A stretch of 64,000 bases of DNA from DTKD01 sp050948905 (GTDB lineage Bacteria; Armatimonadota; UBA5829). Of this stretch, positions 56,053-64,000 are shown one piece after another. Within the stretch, counting starts at the first letter, position 1. Every line of letters begins with the position of its first letter. Below the pieces are notes generated by a model. It saw only the letters and a list, made by a program, of their open reading frames with translations. It made no database searches and was not told the origin of the DNA. The position numbers and the translations under genes were made by a program. The DNA is taken from positions 2,232,001 to 2,296,000 of the forward strand of contig JBMNES010000001.1 of the NCBI GenBank assembly GCA_050948905.1, given 5' to 3'.

Positions 56053-57504
56053 ATGATAGAATACGAACCAACAATAGGTATGGAAGTTCATGTGGAGTTG
56101 CAGACGAACACGAAGATGTTCTGCGGCTGTGAGGTCGCCTTTGGCGGCAATCCCAACACGAGATGTTGTCCGGTGTGTATGGGTCTGCTGGGGTCGCTGC
56201 CGGTGGTAAACGAGCGTGCTGTTGAGTTTATGACCAGAGCGGCTCTTGCATTGAATTGCACCATATCCCCGCATACCATCTTCTATCGCAAAAACTATTT
56301 CTATCCGGACCTGGCAAAAAACTACCAGGTGTCGCAGGGAGATGACCCGCTCGGTATGAACGGCTACGTCGAGATATTTGCCGGCGGCAAGAACAAGAAG
56401 ATCGCCATTCGACGGGTCCACATGGAAGAGGATACGGGCAGACTGTTTCATGTGGAGGGCAACCGCAGCCTGGTGGACTTCAACCGCAGCAGCATGGCTT
56501 TGATGGAGATTGTCACTATGAACCCACCGCCGCCAGGGCTGGATCAGATAGAATCAGCCGAGGAGGCCCGCGAATACCTCCAGCGACTCAGGCAGATTCT
56601 GCTCTACCTTGGGGTATCGGACTGTAAGATGGAGGAGGGGAGTATGCGATGCGAACCCAATATCTCCATCAAGCCAAAGGGCGCTGAGAAGCTGGGCACT
56701 AAGACTGAAATCAAGAACCTCAACAGCTTCAGAGCGGTATATATGGGCGTCGATTATGAGCTAAAGCGGCAGGAGAAGGTTTTGAGCGAGGGCGGCAAGG
56801 TGGTGCAGGAGACTCGCAGATGGGATGATGACCGCGGCGTTACATCGTCGATGAGATCAAAGGAGCACGCCGAGGAGTATCGCTACTTCCCTGATCCTGA
56901 TCTGGTTCCGGTGGAGTTGAGCGAGGAGTATATAAACAAACTCAGAGCCGAACTCCCCGAACTGCCGATCTACCGGATCCGCAGGTTTGTCTCTGACTAT
57001 GGCATATCAGAACAGGACGCGGAAGTATTGACCGACTCACGGGCGATTGCCGAGTTGTTTGACGAGTGTGCGAAACTGACCACGGACCCGAAGGTCGTCG
57101 CGAACTGGCTGACAGGGGAGTTTTTAAGGCTGGTCAACGCCACCAACATTCCAATTGAGCAGGCGAAGATTACTCCAAAGAGCCTTGCTGAGCTGCTTGA
57201 GTTGATCGACAAGGGCACGATCAACCGCAACACAGGCAAGGCAGTCTTTGAGGAGATGTTCAACACGGGTAAAAGCGCGGCTGATATCGTTAAAGCGAAA
57301 GGCTTGGAGCAAGTCTCCGACACCGGGGCTATTGAATCCGCGATTGATGCAGTGTTGGCGGCCAACCCGCAGGAGGTCGAGCGATTCAAAGGCGGTGAAG
57401 AGAAACTGGCAGGCTGGTTCGTCGGCCAGGTAATGCGCGAGACAAAAGGCAAGGCCAACCCTGGAATAATAAATAGAATATTGAGCAAGAAGCTGAAGGG
57501 CTAA
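56053..57504 (+). CDS. gatB: Asp-tRNA(Asn)/Glu-tRNA(Gln) amidotransferase subunit B
   Basis: GatB binds the misacylated tRNA and activates its side chain with ATP. The 483-residue protein has the signature IGMEVHVELQT at the start, the CCPVCMGLLGSLPVVN segment with cysteines that may bind zinc, IKNLNSF, and a C-terminal YqeY-like helical domain (KGTINRNTGKAVFEEMF). ATG 56053 follows AGGAG; an in-frame start nine codons earlier is an alternative. It completes gatCAB, which implies that the cell forms Gln-tRNA (and perhaps Asn-tRNA) by transamidation. Assignment is certain. Confidence 0.96.
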   Translation: MIEYEPTIGMEVHVELQTNTKMFCGCEVAFGGNPNTRCCPVCMGLLGSLPVVNERAVEFMTRAALALNCTISPHTIFYRKNYFYPDLAKNYQVSQGDDPLGMNGYVEIFAGGKNKKIAIRRVHMEEDTGRLFHVEGNRSLVDFNRSSMALMEIVTMNPPPPGLDQIESAEEAREYLQRLRQILLYLGVSDCKMEEGSMRCEPNISIKPKGAEKLGTKTEIKNLNSFRAVYMGVDYELKRQEKVLSEGGKVVQETRRWDDDRGVTSSMRSKEHAEEYRYFPDPDLVPVELSEEYINKLRAELPELPIYRIRRFVSDYGISEQDAEVLTDSRAIAELFDECAKLTTDPKVVANWLTGEFLRLVNATNIPIEQAKITPKSLAELLELIDKGTINRNTGKAVFEEMFNTGKSAADIVKAKGLEQVSDTGAIESAIDAVLAANPQEVERFKGGEEKLAGWFVGQVMRETKGKANPGIINRILSKKLKG

Positions 57505-57570
57505 GCGACACCGACAAGCGTCATTCCAGACGGATATTTGTCGTTTTGAACAGCTATCTCGTCTTGTCGA

Positions 57571-57780
57571 ACGCCTATCCCGTCATTTCGAGCGCAGCGA
57601 GAAATCTGCTTTTTTCGATGTCCGACATCCGTTGTCCGGCGTTCGAGTGGGCAGTGTAAGATATGCGAATTGCGTTGGGTACGACAGGCGGCGATCTCCG
57701 AATCGCATCGAAGTACGACAGGCGGCGATCTCCGAATCGCGTCATAGTACGATAGGTGGCGATCTCCGAATCGCCACCTG
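57571..57780. repeat. Repeat-rich spacer with 34-bp tandem units
   Basis: The segment first has a copy of the TTTCGAGCGCAGCGAGAAAT element (also near 53.2, 53.9 and 59.35 kb). Three 34-bp units beginning GTACGA follow at 57679, 57713 and 57747; each holds GGCGATCTCCGAATCG, and the last forms a full hairpin GGTGGCGAT/ATCGCCACC. No gene is seen in 57505-57826. Confidence 0.85.
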
Positions 57781-57826
57781 ATCACCCATAGAGAAGCCTG
57801 TTTCTCACAAACAAAGGAACATTAAA

Positions 57827-59077
57827 ATGAAGCAATACACTTGCGACGTACTGGTAAGCGGCGGCGGCCCGGGCGGTATATGCGCGGCGGTAAGCGCAGC
57901 TCGCAATGGCGCCGACACCATGCTCGTGGAGCGTTACGGCTACCTCGGCGGAATGGCCACCGCGGGCCTGGTTTTCCCGTTTATGACTCGATACGCAGGC
58001 GGTGTGCAGATCATCGATGGGATATTTCAGGAGTTAATCGAGCGTCTGGACGCAAAGGGTGGCTACGGCGGGCCGGAGCGTTCGGCTATGTTCGACGCCG
58101 AGGCGTTCAAGTTGGTCGCCGACGAAATATGCCTGGAAAGCGGCGTAAAGTTGCTTCTTCACACGATGGTCGACGGCGTTGAGGTCGACAGTTCACTCAT
58201 CAAGAAAGCCATAATCCACAACAAGTCCGGCGAAGGATCAATCTCCGCAAACATCTTCATAGATGGCACAGGGGACGCGGATTTGGCGTATTTAGCCGGC
58301 GCTCCGTGCGAAAAGGGCCGTGCAAGCGATGGGCTGTCGCAGCCGATGACTCTAAATTTCCGTATGAGCGGGGTAGACAAGTCACGGATGCCTGATCGTG
58401 AGAAGATCACCGAACTCTACTTAAAGGCCCGGGAAGCCGGCCGAATCGACTGCCCTAGAAACGATGTTTTGTGGTTCCACACTATGCGCGATGACGAGAT
58501 TCACTTCAACACTACTCGTATCATCTGCCGTGATGCCACAAACGCCGAGGACCTTACCCAGGCCGAAATCGAGTCACGCAGGCAGGCTGCTCAATACGCT
58601 GATTGGCTTATCAGCGACATTCCCGGCTTCGAAAACGCGCACCTGCAGATGACCGCTGCTCAGATCGGGATTCGGGAGAGCAGGAGGGTGGTTGGCGAGT
58701 ATATGTTAACTGCAGACGACCTTCTATCGACTCGAAACTTCGATGACTGCATAGCGCGCGGGTCATATCCTGTAGACATCCACGACCCTGACGGCGGCGG
58801 CACAGTTCTGAAGCACCTCGCGCCTGGTGAGAGCTATCAGATTCCGTACAGGTCGCTGGTTCCTAAAAAAATCGACAACCTGTTGATAGCCGGCAGGCCG
58901 ATATCCTCCACCCACGAGGCGCATTCCGCGATAAGGGTGATGCCGATAGCGGCGGCAATAGGCGAAGCAGCGGGGGCGGCTGCGGCGTTGTGTGTAAAAG
59001 ATGGCGTGAGTCCGCGTCAGTTGAATACAAACAAACTGCGAGCCACACTCCTCGCCCAGGGCGCGAATTTGCCTTAG
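57827..59077 (+). CDS. FAD-dependent oxidoreductase (FAD_oxidored family)
   Basis: The 416-residue protein starts with a Rossmann dinucleotide motif GGGPGGICAAVSAARNGAD and ends with LLIAGRPISSTHEAHSAIRVMP, the pattern of the FAD_oxidored (FAD-dependent dehydrogenase) family that is common in polysaccharide-degrading bacteria. Substrate is unknown. It stands alone between two repeat-rich spacers. The ATG at 57827 follows AAAGGAAC, a weak ribosome site. The protein is cytosolic, with no signal peptide. Family assignment is good; the reaction is not known. Confidence 0.85.
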   Translation: MKQYTCDVLVSGGGPGGICAAVSAARNGADTMLVERYGYLGGMATAGLVFPFMTRYAGGVQIIDGIFQELIERLDAKGGYGGPERSAMFDAEAFKLVADEICLESGVKLLLHTMVDGVEVDSSLIKKAIIHNKSGEGSISANIFIDGTGDADLAYLAGAPCEKGRASDGLSQPMTLNFRMSGVDKSRMPDREKITELYLKAREAGRIDCPRNDVLWFHTMRDDEIHFNTTRIICRDATNAEDLTQAEIESRRQAAQYADWLISDIPGFENAHLQMTAAQIGIRESRRVVGEYMLTADDLLSTRNFDDCIARGSYPVDIHDPDGGGTVLKHLAPGESYQIPYRSLVPKKIDNLLIAGRPISSTHEAHSAIRVMPIAAAIGEAAGAAAALCVKDGVSPRQLNTNKLRATLLAQGANLP

Positions 59078-59395
59078 CGGTTGACGGTTAGCGGTTGACG
59101 CTTGTCGGTTATCAGTTGTCGGTTGTCAGTTGTCAGTTCGCTCAGGACCTACCACCTATCAACAAAACCGTAGTGGCCGATCTCCGTCTCGGCCAATCCC
59201 TTCAAAGGTCAATCGGTTATCGGTTGTCGGTTGCCGGTTCGCTCAGGACCTACCACCTATGATGGGTGGCGATCTCCGAATCGCCACCCCACAACCCTTC
59301 CCCGTCATTTCGAACGTCACAATCCCCGTCATTTCGAACGTCACAATCCCCGTCATTTCGAGCGCAGCGAGAAATCTGCTTTTTCCGATGTCCGA
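59078..59395. repeat. Repeat-rich spacer: heptads, partial 110-bp unit, 24-bp tandem units
   Basis: Here GGTTNNC-type heptads (59078-59145) are followed by a remote copy of the 110-bp unit with GTAGTGG at 59170, a GGTGGCGAT/ATCGCCACC hairpin at 59265-59288, and 24-bp units beginning CCCGTCATTTCGAACG at 59301 and 59325. The TTTCGAGC element follows at about 59353. Beyond it, to 59503, I see only the convergent tkt end. Confidence 0.85.
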
Positions 59396-59503
59396 GGTCT
59401 GCCATTCGAGGTTCGATACGATGTGCTTTTTCTGGCTTTCGCGTTCTTCGCTTCCAGACGAGGTGGCAATCCCTGGTCGAATTGCCACCCCACAACCAAA
59501 AAC

Positions 59504-61510
59504 CTACTTCAAATATTCCTCCACCTTCGCCGCCACGGCCTCTGGAGTCAGGCCGAATTTCTCGGCTAAAACGCTGGCAGGAGCCGATGCGCCAAATCGC
59601 TCCAGGCCAATAACCAGCCCTTCATCGCCGGTGTATTTGCACCAGCCAAACGGAACCGCTGCCTCCACTACAACACGCTTTTTAACATCTGGCGGGATGA
59701 TGCTGTTTCTATACTCCACATCCTGTTCGTCGAACAGTTCCGTGCACGGCATTGAGACAACTCGAACCCCGATTCCCTTGCTATTGAGCAGGTCATACGC
59801 CCCGATAGCCGTGCTCACCTCCGAACCCGTGGCTATTATCACCACATCCACTTTTTCGGAATCCCGGACGATATAGGCGCCTTTGCGCAGCCCCTTGGCC
59901 GTCTGCGGATCGTTGCTGCAGGCAGGCAGATTTTGCCTCGTCAGAGCCAGAATAGTCGGCCCCGTCTTGTTTTCAAGCGCTACAGCCCATGCAACAACCG
60001 TCTCAGCGGCATCAGCCGGCCTGATTACCTTAACGTTCGGGATCGCTCTCAACGCGGCCAGGTGCTCGATAGGCTGATGAGTCGGGCCATCTTCACCGAG
60101 GAAAACGCTATCGTGAGTATATACCTGCACCAATTGCAGGTTCATTAGCCCCGCCAGACGAATCGACGGTCTCGCGTAATCCGAGAAGATCAAAAACGTC
60201 GATCCATACGGTATGAACCCGCCATACAGCGCCATTCCATTCACGGCCGACATCATCCCGTGTTCACGTACGCCGAAGTGGAGATTCCAGCCCAATCTGT
60301 CCTGTGCAGAAAAACTACCGGCATTTTTGATATTTGTCTTCGTGCTCGGGGCCAAATCAGCGGAGCCACCCCACAGCGAGGGCACCAGTTTGGCAATAAC
60401 CGGAATCACCTCTCCAGACGCCGACCGCGTCGCCACCGGCTTCTCACAATTCACCAACGGTATAATCTCGTCCTCAATATTCTCCGGGACGTATTTGCTC
60501 ATCATCTTGTCCCACAGCTCTGCCTGCTCCGGGAAATCCTTGCGATACTTCGCAAACATCTCATGCCATGCGTCATAGTCTGCCTTCAACTGCTCCGCTC
60601 GCCTGGCAAAAAGATCATAGACCTCCTGCGGCACATAAAATGCGGGTTCAAGCGGCCACCCGGCCAATTCCTTGGCGCCCTTGATCTCCTGTTCTCCCAG
60701 AGGCTCGCCGTGTGATGCCGACGTGTCCTGCTTGGTGGGAGCGCCCTTTGCGATGTGGGTGCGGGCTATGATTATGCTCGGCTTGTCCTTAACTGCCTTG
60801 GCTGCGGTCAATGCAAGATCAGCGGCTTTTCGGTCGTGACCATCAATATGCTGCACGTGCCAGCCGTAGGCCTCAAACCGCATCGCCACATTATCCGAAT
60901 ACGCGAGATCGGTATCCCCTTCGATTGAGATATGATTATCGTCGTAAATCACGATCAGGCTGCCCAGCCCAAGGTGACCGGCAAGGCCGCACGATTCGTG
61001 GCTGACGCCCTCCTGCAGATCGCCATCGCTGGCTATCACAAATATATGGTTATCTACAACATCGAACCCCGGCTTATTAAACAGTGCTGCCAGTCGGGTC
61101 TGAGCCATCGCCATTCCCACAGCGTTGGTGATTCCCTGTCCGAGCGGGCCTGTAGTCGTCTCGATGCCATACTCGATATCCTTCTCCGGATGGCCGGGGG
61201 TCTTGCTACACCATTGCCTGAAGTTCTTAATGTCGTCAAGAGACAGATCGTATCCCGCCAGGTGCAGCAGCGAATACAGCAGCATCGACCCGTGTCCTGC
61301 AGACAATATAAACCGATCCCTGTTGGGCCACTGGGTATCCTTCGGGTTATAGCGCAAATGTTTTGCCCACAGAGCGTAAGCAAAGTCCGCCGCGCCCATC
61401 GGCATGCCGGGATGTCCAGAGTTCGCCTTCTGAACAGCATCCACGGAAAGGAACTTGATGGTGTTGACTGCAAGATCATCCAATCGAGAGTCAATAATAG
61501 GTTCTGACAT
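59504..61510 (-). CDS. tkt: Transketolase
   Basis: Transketolase transfers two-carbon units between sugar phosphates in the nonoxidative pentose phosphate pathway, using thiamine diphosphate. The 668-residue protein shows AVQKANSGHPGMPMGAAD, the ThDP motif starting SDGDLQEG with DDNHIS, and the C-terminal GEDGPTHQPIEHLAALR. The start ATG 61510 follows GGAGGTAGAGG; a GTG 18 bases earlier lies within that site. Length fits bacterial transketolase. It is divergent from gnd-zwf, so the oxidative and nonoxidative branches of the pathway face each other across a 190-bp spacer. Assignment is certain. Confidence 0.96.
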   Translation of the reverse strand: MSEPIIDSRLDDLAVNTIKFLSVDAVQKANSGHPGMPMGAADFAYALWAKHLRYNPKDTQWPNRDRFILSAGHGSMLLYSLLHLAGYDLSLDDIKNFRQWCSKTPGHPEKDIEYGIETTTGPLGQGITNAVGMAMAQTRLAALFNKPGFDVVDNHIFVIASDGDLQEGVSHESCGLAGHLGLGSLIVIYDDNHISIEGDTDLAYSDNVAMRFEAYGWHVQHIDGHDRKAADLALTAAKAVKDKPSIIIARTHIAKGAPTKQDTSASHGEPLGEQEIKGAKELAGWPLEPAFYVPQEVYDLFARRAEQLKADYDAWHEMFAKYRKDFPEQAELWDKMMSKYVPENIEDEIIPLVNCEKPVATRSASGEVIPVIAKLVPSLWGGSADLAPSTKTNIKNAGSFSAQDRLGWNLHFGVREHGMMSAVNGMALYGGFIPYGSTFLIFSDYARPSIRLAGLMNLQLVQVYTHDSVFLGEDGPTHQPIEHLAALRAIPNVKVIRPADAAETVVAWAVALENKTGPTILALTRQNLPACSNDPQTAKGLRKGAYIVRDSEKVDVVIIATGSEVSTAIGAYDLLNSKGIGVRVVSMPCTELFDEQDVEYRNSIIPPDVKKRVVVEAAVPFGWCKYTGDEGLVIGLERFGASAPASVLAEKFGLTPEAVAAKVEEYLK

Positions 61511-61636
61511 AATTTCCTCTACCTCCACATTTTGTTATTCTAACGGGAGATCGCCAAATCTCCGTATCTTCATACAAACCTATGCTTCATAATGATACAC
61601 ATACAATAGCATATTGTAACCTTTATAGCCCTGCAA

Positions 61637-61666
61637 TTGCTATGCTTGCCCAAATTCGGGTATTAT
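61637..61666 (+). promoter_or_regulatory. Promoter of gnd-zwf
   Basis: TTGCTA (61637-61642) and TATTAT (61661-61666) are 18 bp apart, about 33 bp before the gnd ATG. Confidence 0.55.
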
Positions 61667-61699
61667 CCAAGCGAGCCTGAATAAAAGGGAGATGATTCT

Positions 61700-62596
61700 A
61701 TGGACGTTGGCATTGTCGGATTAGGTCGAATGGGAATGGGGATGGGCGCTCGTCTCGCAAGAGCCGGCCATAAGGTCGCTGGTTACGATACGAACCCAGA
61801 AAAACGATCTGACGCTATGGGGCAGGGAATCCACTGGGTCGATTCCCTCTCGATGTTGCCCAATGTGCTCGCCCAGCCGAGGGTTACCATTGTTATGGTT
61901 CCGGCGGGTCACGCAGTAGATGCGGCCCTGGATGGCCTCGTGCCGGTGCTTTCCGAGGGCGACATCGTCATCGACGGTGGTAATTCTTTCTATAAAGACT
62001 CTATCGCGCGTGGCAAACGACTCGCCGAGGCGGGGTTGAACTTCCTGGACACGGGAATCAGCGGCGGGATATGGGGAGATGCCGAAGGTTACTGTCTTAT
62101 GACGGGCGGGCAAAAGAACGCATTCGACATCGCAGAGCCAGTTTTCCGCGATTTGGCGGCTGAGGGCGGATATTCTTACGTGGGCAAATCCGGAGCAGGG
62201 CACTATTCCAAGATGGTCCATAACGGAATAGAATATGCTATGCTGCAGGCATACGGTGAGGGCTTCGAGATTCTGAAAAATTCGCAGTTCGATTATGACC
62301 TGCACGAGCTTTCTCGGCTGTGGAACTACGGCAGCGTGATCAGATCGTGGCTGTTGGAACTTGCCGAAATGGCATTTAAGGAATCTCCTGATTTAGCTGA
62401 GATTAAAGATTGGGTAAATGATTCAGGAGAAGGCAGGTGGACTGTGCTGGAATCCATCGACCAGAGCACTCCTGCGCCGGTTATTGCTCTTTCGCTTATG
62501 ATGCGCTTCAGATCAAGACAGGATGAGTCTTTCAGCGCAAAAGTGATAGCAGCATTGCGCAACAAATTCGGAGGCCATGAGGTGAAACACGAATGA
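61700..62596 (+). CDS. gnd: 6-phosphogluconate dehydrogenase, decarboxylating (short YqeC-type)
   Basis: The enzyme oxidises 6-phosphogluconate to ribulose-5-phosphate, giving NADPH or NADH. The 298-residue protein has the GLGRMGMGM nucleotide-binding start, VIDGGNSFYKDS, ISGGIWGDAEG and the catalytic KMVHNGIEYA (Lys and Asn). It is the short, roughly 300-residue type without the long C-terminal helical domain of the classical Gnd. AAAGGGAG precedes the ATG. The stop overlaps the zwf start by four bases. Assignment is strong; coenzyme preference is unknown. Confidence 0.94.
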   Translation: MDVGIVGLGRMGMGMGARLARAGHKVAGYDTNPEKRSDAMGQGIHWVDSLSMLPNVLAQPRVTIVMVPAGHAVDAALDGLVPVLSEGDIVIDGGNSFYKDSIARGKRLAEAGLNFLDTGISGGIWGDAEGYCLMTGGQKNAFDIAEPVFRDLAAEGGYSYVGKSGAGHYSKMVHNGIEYAMLQAYGEGFEILKNSQFDYDLHELSRLWNYGSVIRSWLLELAEMAFKESPDLAEIKDWVNDSGEGRWTVLESIDQSTPAPVIALSLMMRFRSRQDESFSAKVIAALRNKFGGHEVKHE

Positions 62597-64000
62597 GTCT
62601 GCAGCTTGATGTCAATCCGCTTCGTGAAGGTCTGACCAGGGAACGGGCGGTGGATCCGTGCATTTTCGTGATCTTCGGAGGCACGGGTGATCTCGCCCAC
62701 AAAAAACTCCTGCCCGCGCTGTATCACCTTCATCGCGCCGATCTGTTGCCGCGTGGGTTTGGCATAATCTCCTACGCAAGCGAAAATCTTACTGATGAAC
62801 AATATCGGGAAACGGTGCGCAAAGCGGTCGGTGCTGCGGATCAATATTTACCGACTACGGGCAAATCGTGGGACGATTTCGCCGCGAACATATATTATGT
62901 CAGCCGCACGGCCGATGACGGTACGGGTTTGCAGCACCTCAAAACCCGCTTGGATGACCTCGACCCCAGGATCGGAACCGAAGGCAACTATTTGTTCTAC
63001 CTCGCAATCCCGCCGGCCGCGTTTGCACAGACTGCCGAAGACCTCGGGGAGGTGGGTCTGGCAAAAGAAGAGCCCGGCGGCGGTTGGCGTCGTTTGGTGA
63101 TCGAAAAACCCTTCGGCACAGACCTGGCTTCCGCGCGAGAACTTAACAGAGTATTGTTAAAATCGTTCTCTGAAGACCAGATTTATCGCATTGACCATTA
63201 CCTCGGCAAAGAGACCGTGCAAAATATTCTCGTGTTTCGGTTCGCAAACGAATTTATCGAGCCGCTGCTCAATGCCCGGTATGTTGATTCGGTGCAGATC
63301 ACGGTCGCAGAATCAATCGGCATCGAGACCAGGGGCGCGTTTTACGATCGCACGGGGGCGTTGCGCGACATCGTCCAAAATCACGTCCTGCAGATTTTAT
63401 CGCTGGTGTGTATGGAGCCTCCGGTCTCGCTGGACGCTAATGCGGTTCGCGATGAGAAAATGAAGGTGTTTTCAGCCATCCGCCGAATGGAACCTCGCCA
63501 GGTCGATGACTTTACCGTGCGCGGTCAATATTCGGGGGGCATGCTTTTAGGGGAAAAGGTGCCGGGATATCGAGAAGAGCACGACGTCGACCCCAATTCT
63601 ACGATGGAGACGTTCGTGGCTGCGAAGTTCTTTGTGGACAACTGGCGATGGGCGGGGGTTCCGTTCTATGTCAGGACAGGAAAGCGACTGGCTAAGCGAG
63701 TTACTGAGATCGGAATACACCTGAAAGGCGTGCCGCGGGTATTGTTCGGCGAATCGCATCGAGAGGAGATAATCCCGAACGTAATAGCTCTGAATATCCA
63801 GCCAAACGAAGGCATATCAACGATCTTTCAGGCAAAGGTTCCAGGCCTGGATTATCGCATCCAGCCTGTTCGAATGGACTTTCTATACGGTGAGGCGTTC
63901 GGTGAGACCGCCCCGGACGCATACGAAAGACTATTGATGGACGCGATGCTGGGCGATGCTGGCCTGTTCAGCAGAGCGGACTCGCTGGAGGCCACATGGG
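62593..64000 (+). CDS. zwf: Glucose-6-phosphate 1-dehydrogenase (3' end beyond window)
   Basis: Zwf makes 6-phosphogluconolactone from glucose-6-phosphate, the first step of the oxidative pentose phosphate pathway. The visible 469 codons are open to the right edge. Family motifs are present: IFGGTGDLAHKKLLPAL near the start, EKPFGTDL, the active-site RIDHYLGKE with its catalytic His, and a late NIQPNEG. The ATG overlaps the gnd stop (ATGA), so the two genes are coupled. Only a short C-terminal part is missing compared with a typical length of about 490-510 residues. No protein of this frame was lost to a stop codon in view. Confidence 0.95.
   Translation, partial: MSLQLDVNPLREGLTRERAVDPCIFVIFGGTGDLAHKKLLPALYHLHRADLLPRGFGIISYASENLTDEQYRETVRKAVGAADQYLPTTGKSWDDFAANIYYVSRTADDGTGLQHLKTRLDDLDPRIGTEGNYLFYLAIPPAAFAQTAEDLGEVGLAKEEPGGGWRRLVIEKPFGTDLASARELNRVLLKSFSEDQIYRIDHYLGKETVQNILVFRFANEFIEPLLNARYVDSVQITVAESIGIETRGAFYDRTGALRDIVQNHVLQILSLVCMEPPVSLDANAVRDEKMKVFSAIRRMEPRQVDDFTVRGQYSGGMLLGEKVPGYREEHDVDPNSTMETFVAAKFFVDNWRWAGVPFYVRTGKRLAKRVTEIGIHLKGVPRVLFGESHREEIIPNVIALNIQPNEGISTIFQAKVPGLDYRIQPVRMDFLYGEAFGETAPDAYERLLMDAMLGDAGLFSRADSLEATW

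Noticed and set aside
57505..57826. Small frames in the repeat-rich spacer before the FAD oxidoreductase
   Set aside because: The frames arise from repeat units, lack ribosome sites and have no homology.

Overview
The window reads as chromosomal core genome from a diderm, heterotrophic bacterium; Armatimonadota or a close relative is my best guess. The reasons are inferential: a PEP-CTERM protein and a LolA-like protein point to an outer membrane; the tRNA amidotransferase is GatCAB; a SigH-like sigma factor, a DUF1844 protein, a GHL10 hydrolase, a GH78 rhamnosidase, and a metalloprotease with Ig-like repeats and a C-terminal module that may be OB-like occur together; and the intergenic DNA carries short dispersed repeats. 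No phage, IS element, CRISPR array, rRNA or tRNA was seen. A marker-gene or whole-genome comparison would settle the taxonomy.

Layout. 1-5.8 kb: manA (partial), a STAS protein, a LolA-like protein, copA, yhaM. 5.8-9 kb (minus): a polytopic protein with presenilin-like GxGD and PAL motifs, an N-acetylmuramoyl-L-alanine amidase, a class A beta-lactamase-like enzyme, and a 57-residue ferredoxin. 9-12.7 kb: lysA, an M50 protease, trpS, a pentapeptide-repeat protein. 12.7-14.8 kb (minus): queD, queE and a 2-hydroxyacyl-CoA dehydratase-type protein with overlapping ends. 14.9-21.4 kb: PBP1A, PBP2 and a large phosphatase-like/polytopic protein. 21.4-22.9 kb (minus): two exported proteins sharing a 55-residue repeat. 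22.9-26.7 kb: an rRNA/tRNA methyltransferase, a GCS2-like ligase, psd, a coiled-coil protein and a GT2. 26.7-33.6 kb (minus): methyltransferase, DUF1844, VanZ, ligA, mscL, rhamnosidase. 33.6-34.1 kb (minus): a small protein and a 6S RNA. 34.3-37 kb: katA and a GHL10 hydrolase. 37-47.3 kb: M6 protease, small protein, BaiN-like flavoprotein, repeat protein, U32 peptidase, AAC(3)-like protein, secreted protein. 47.4-53 kb: DUF4342-like protein, sigma factor, exported propeller proteins, LuxR-type regulator, TlpA-like thioredoxin, PEP-CTERM protein. 53-59.5 kb: gatCAB and an FAD oxidoreductase separated by repeat-rich spacers. 59.5-64 kb: tkt divergent from gnd-zwf (partial).

How the genes work together. 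gnd, zwf and tkt form a pentose phosphate block. ponA, mrdA, the amidase and the beta-lactamase-like protein serve envelope growth. queD-queE supply 7-deazaguanine precursors for queuosine. gatCAB supports Gln-/Asn-tRNA formation by transamidation. Several consensus promoters place TATAAT only 6-12 nt before the start codon, so leaderless or nearly leaderless transcripts look common here. Annotation is by eye from motifs and genetic context; no database search was run.
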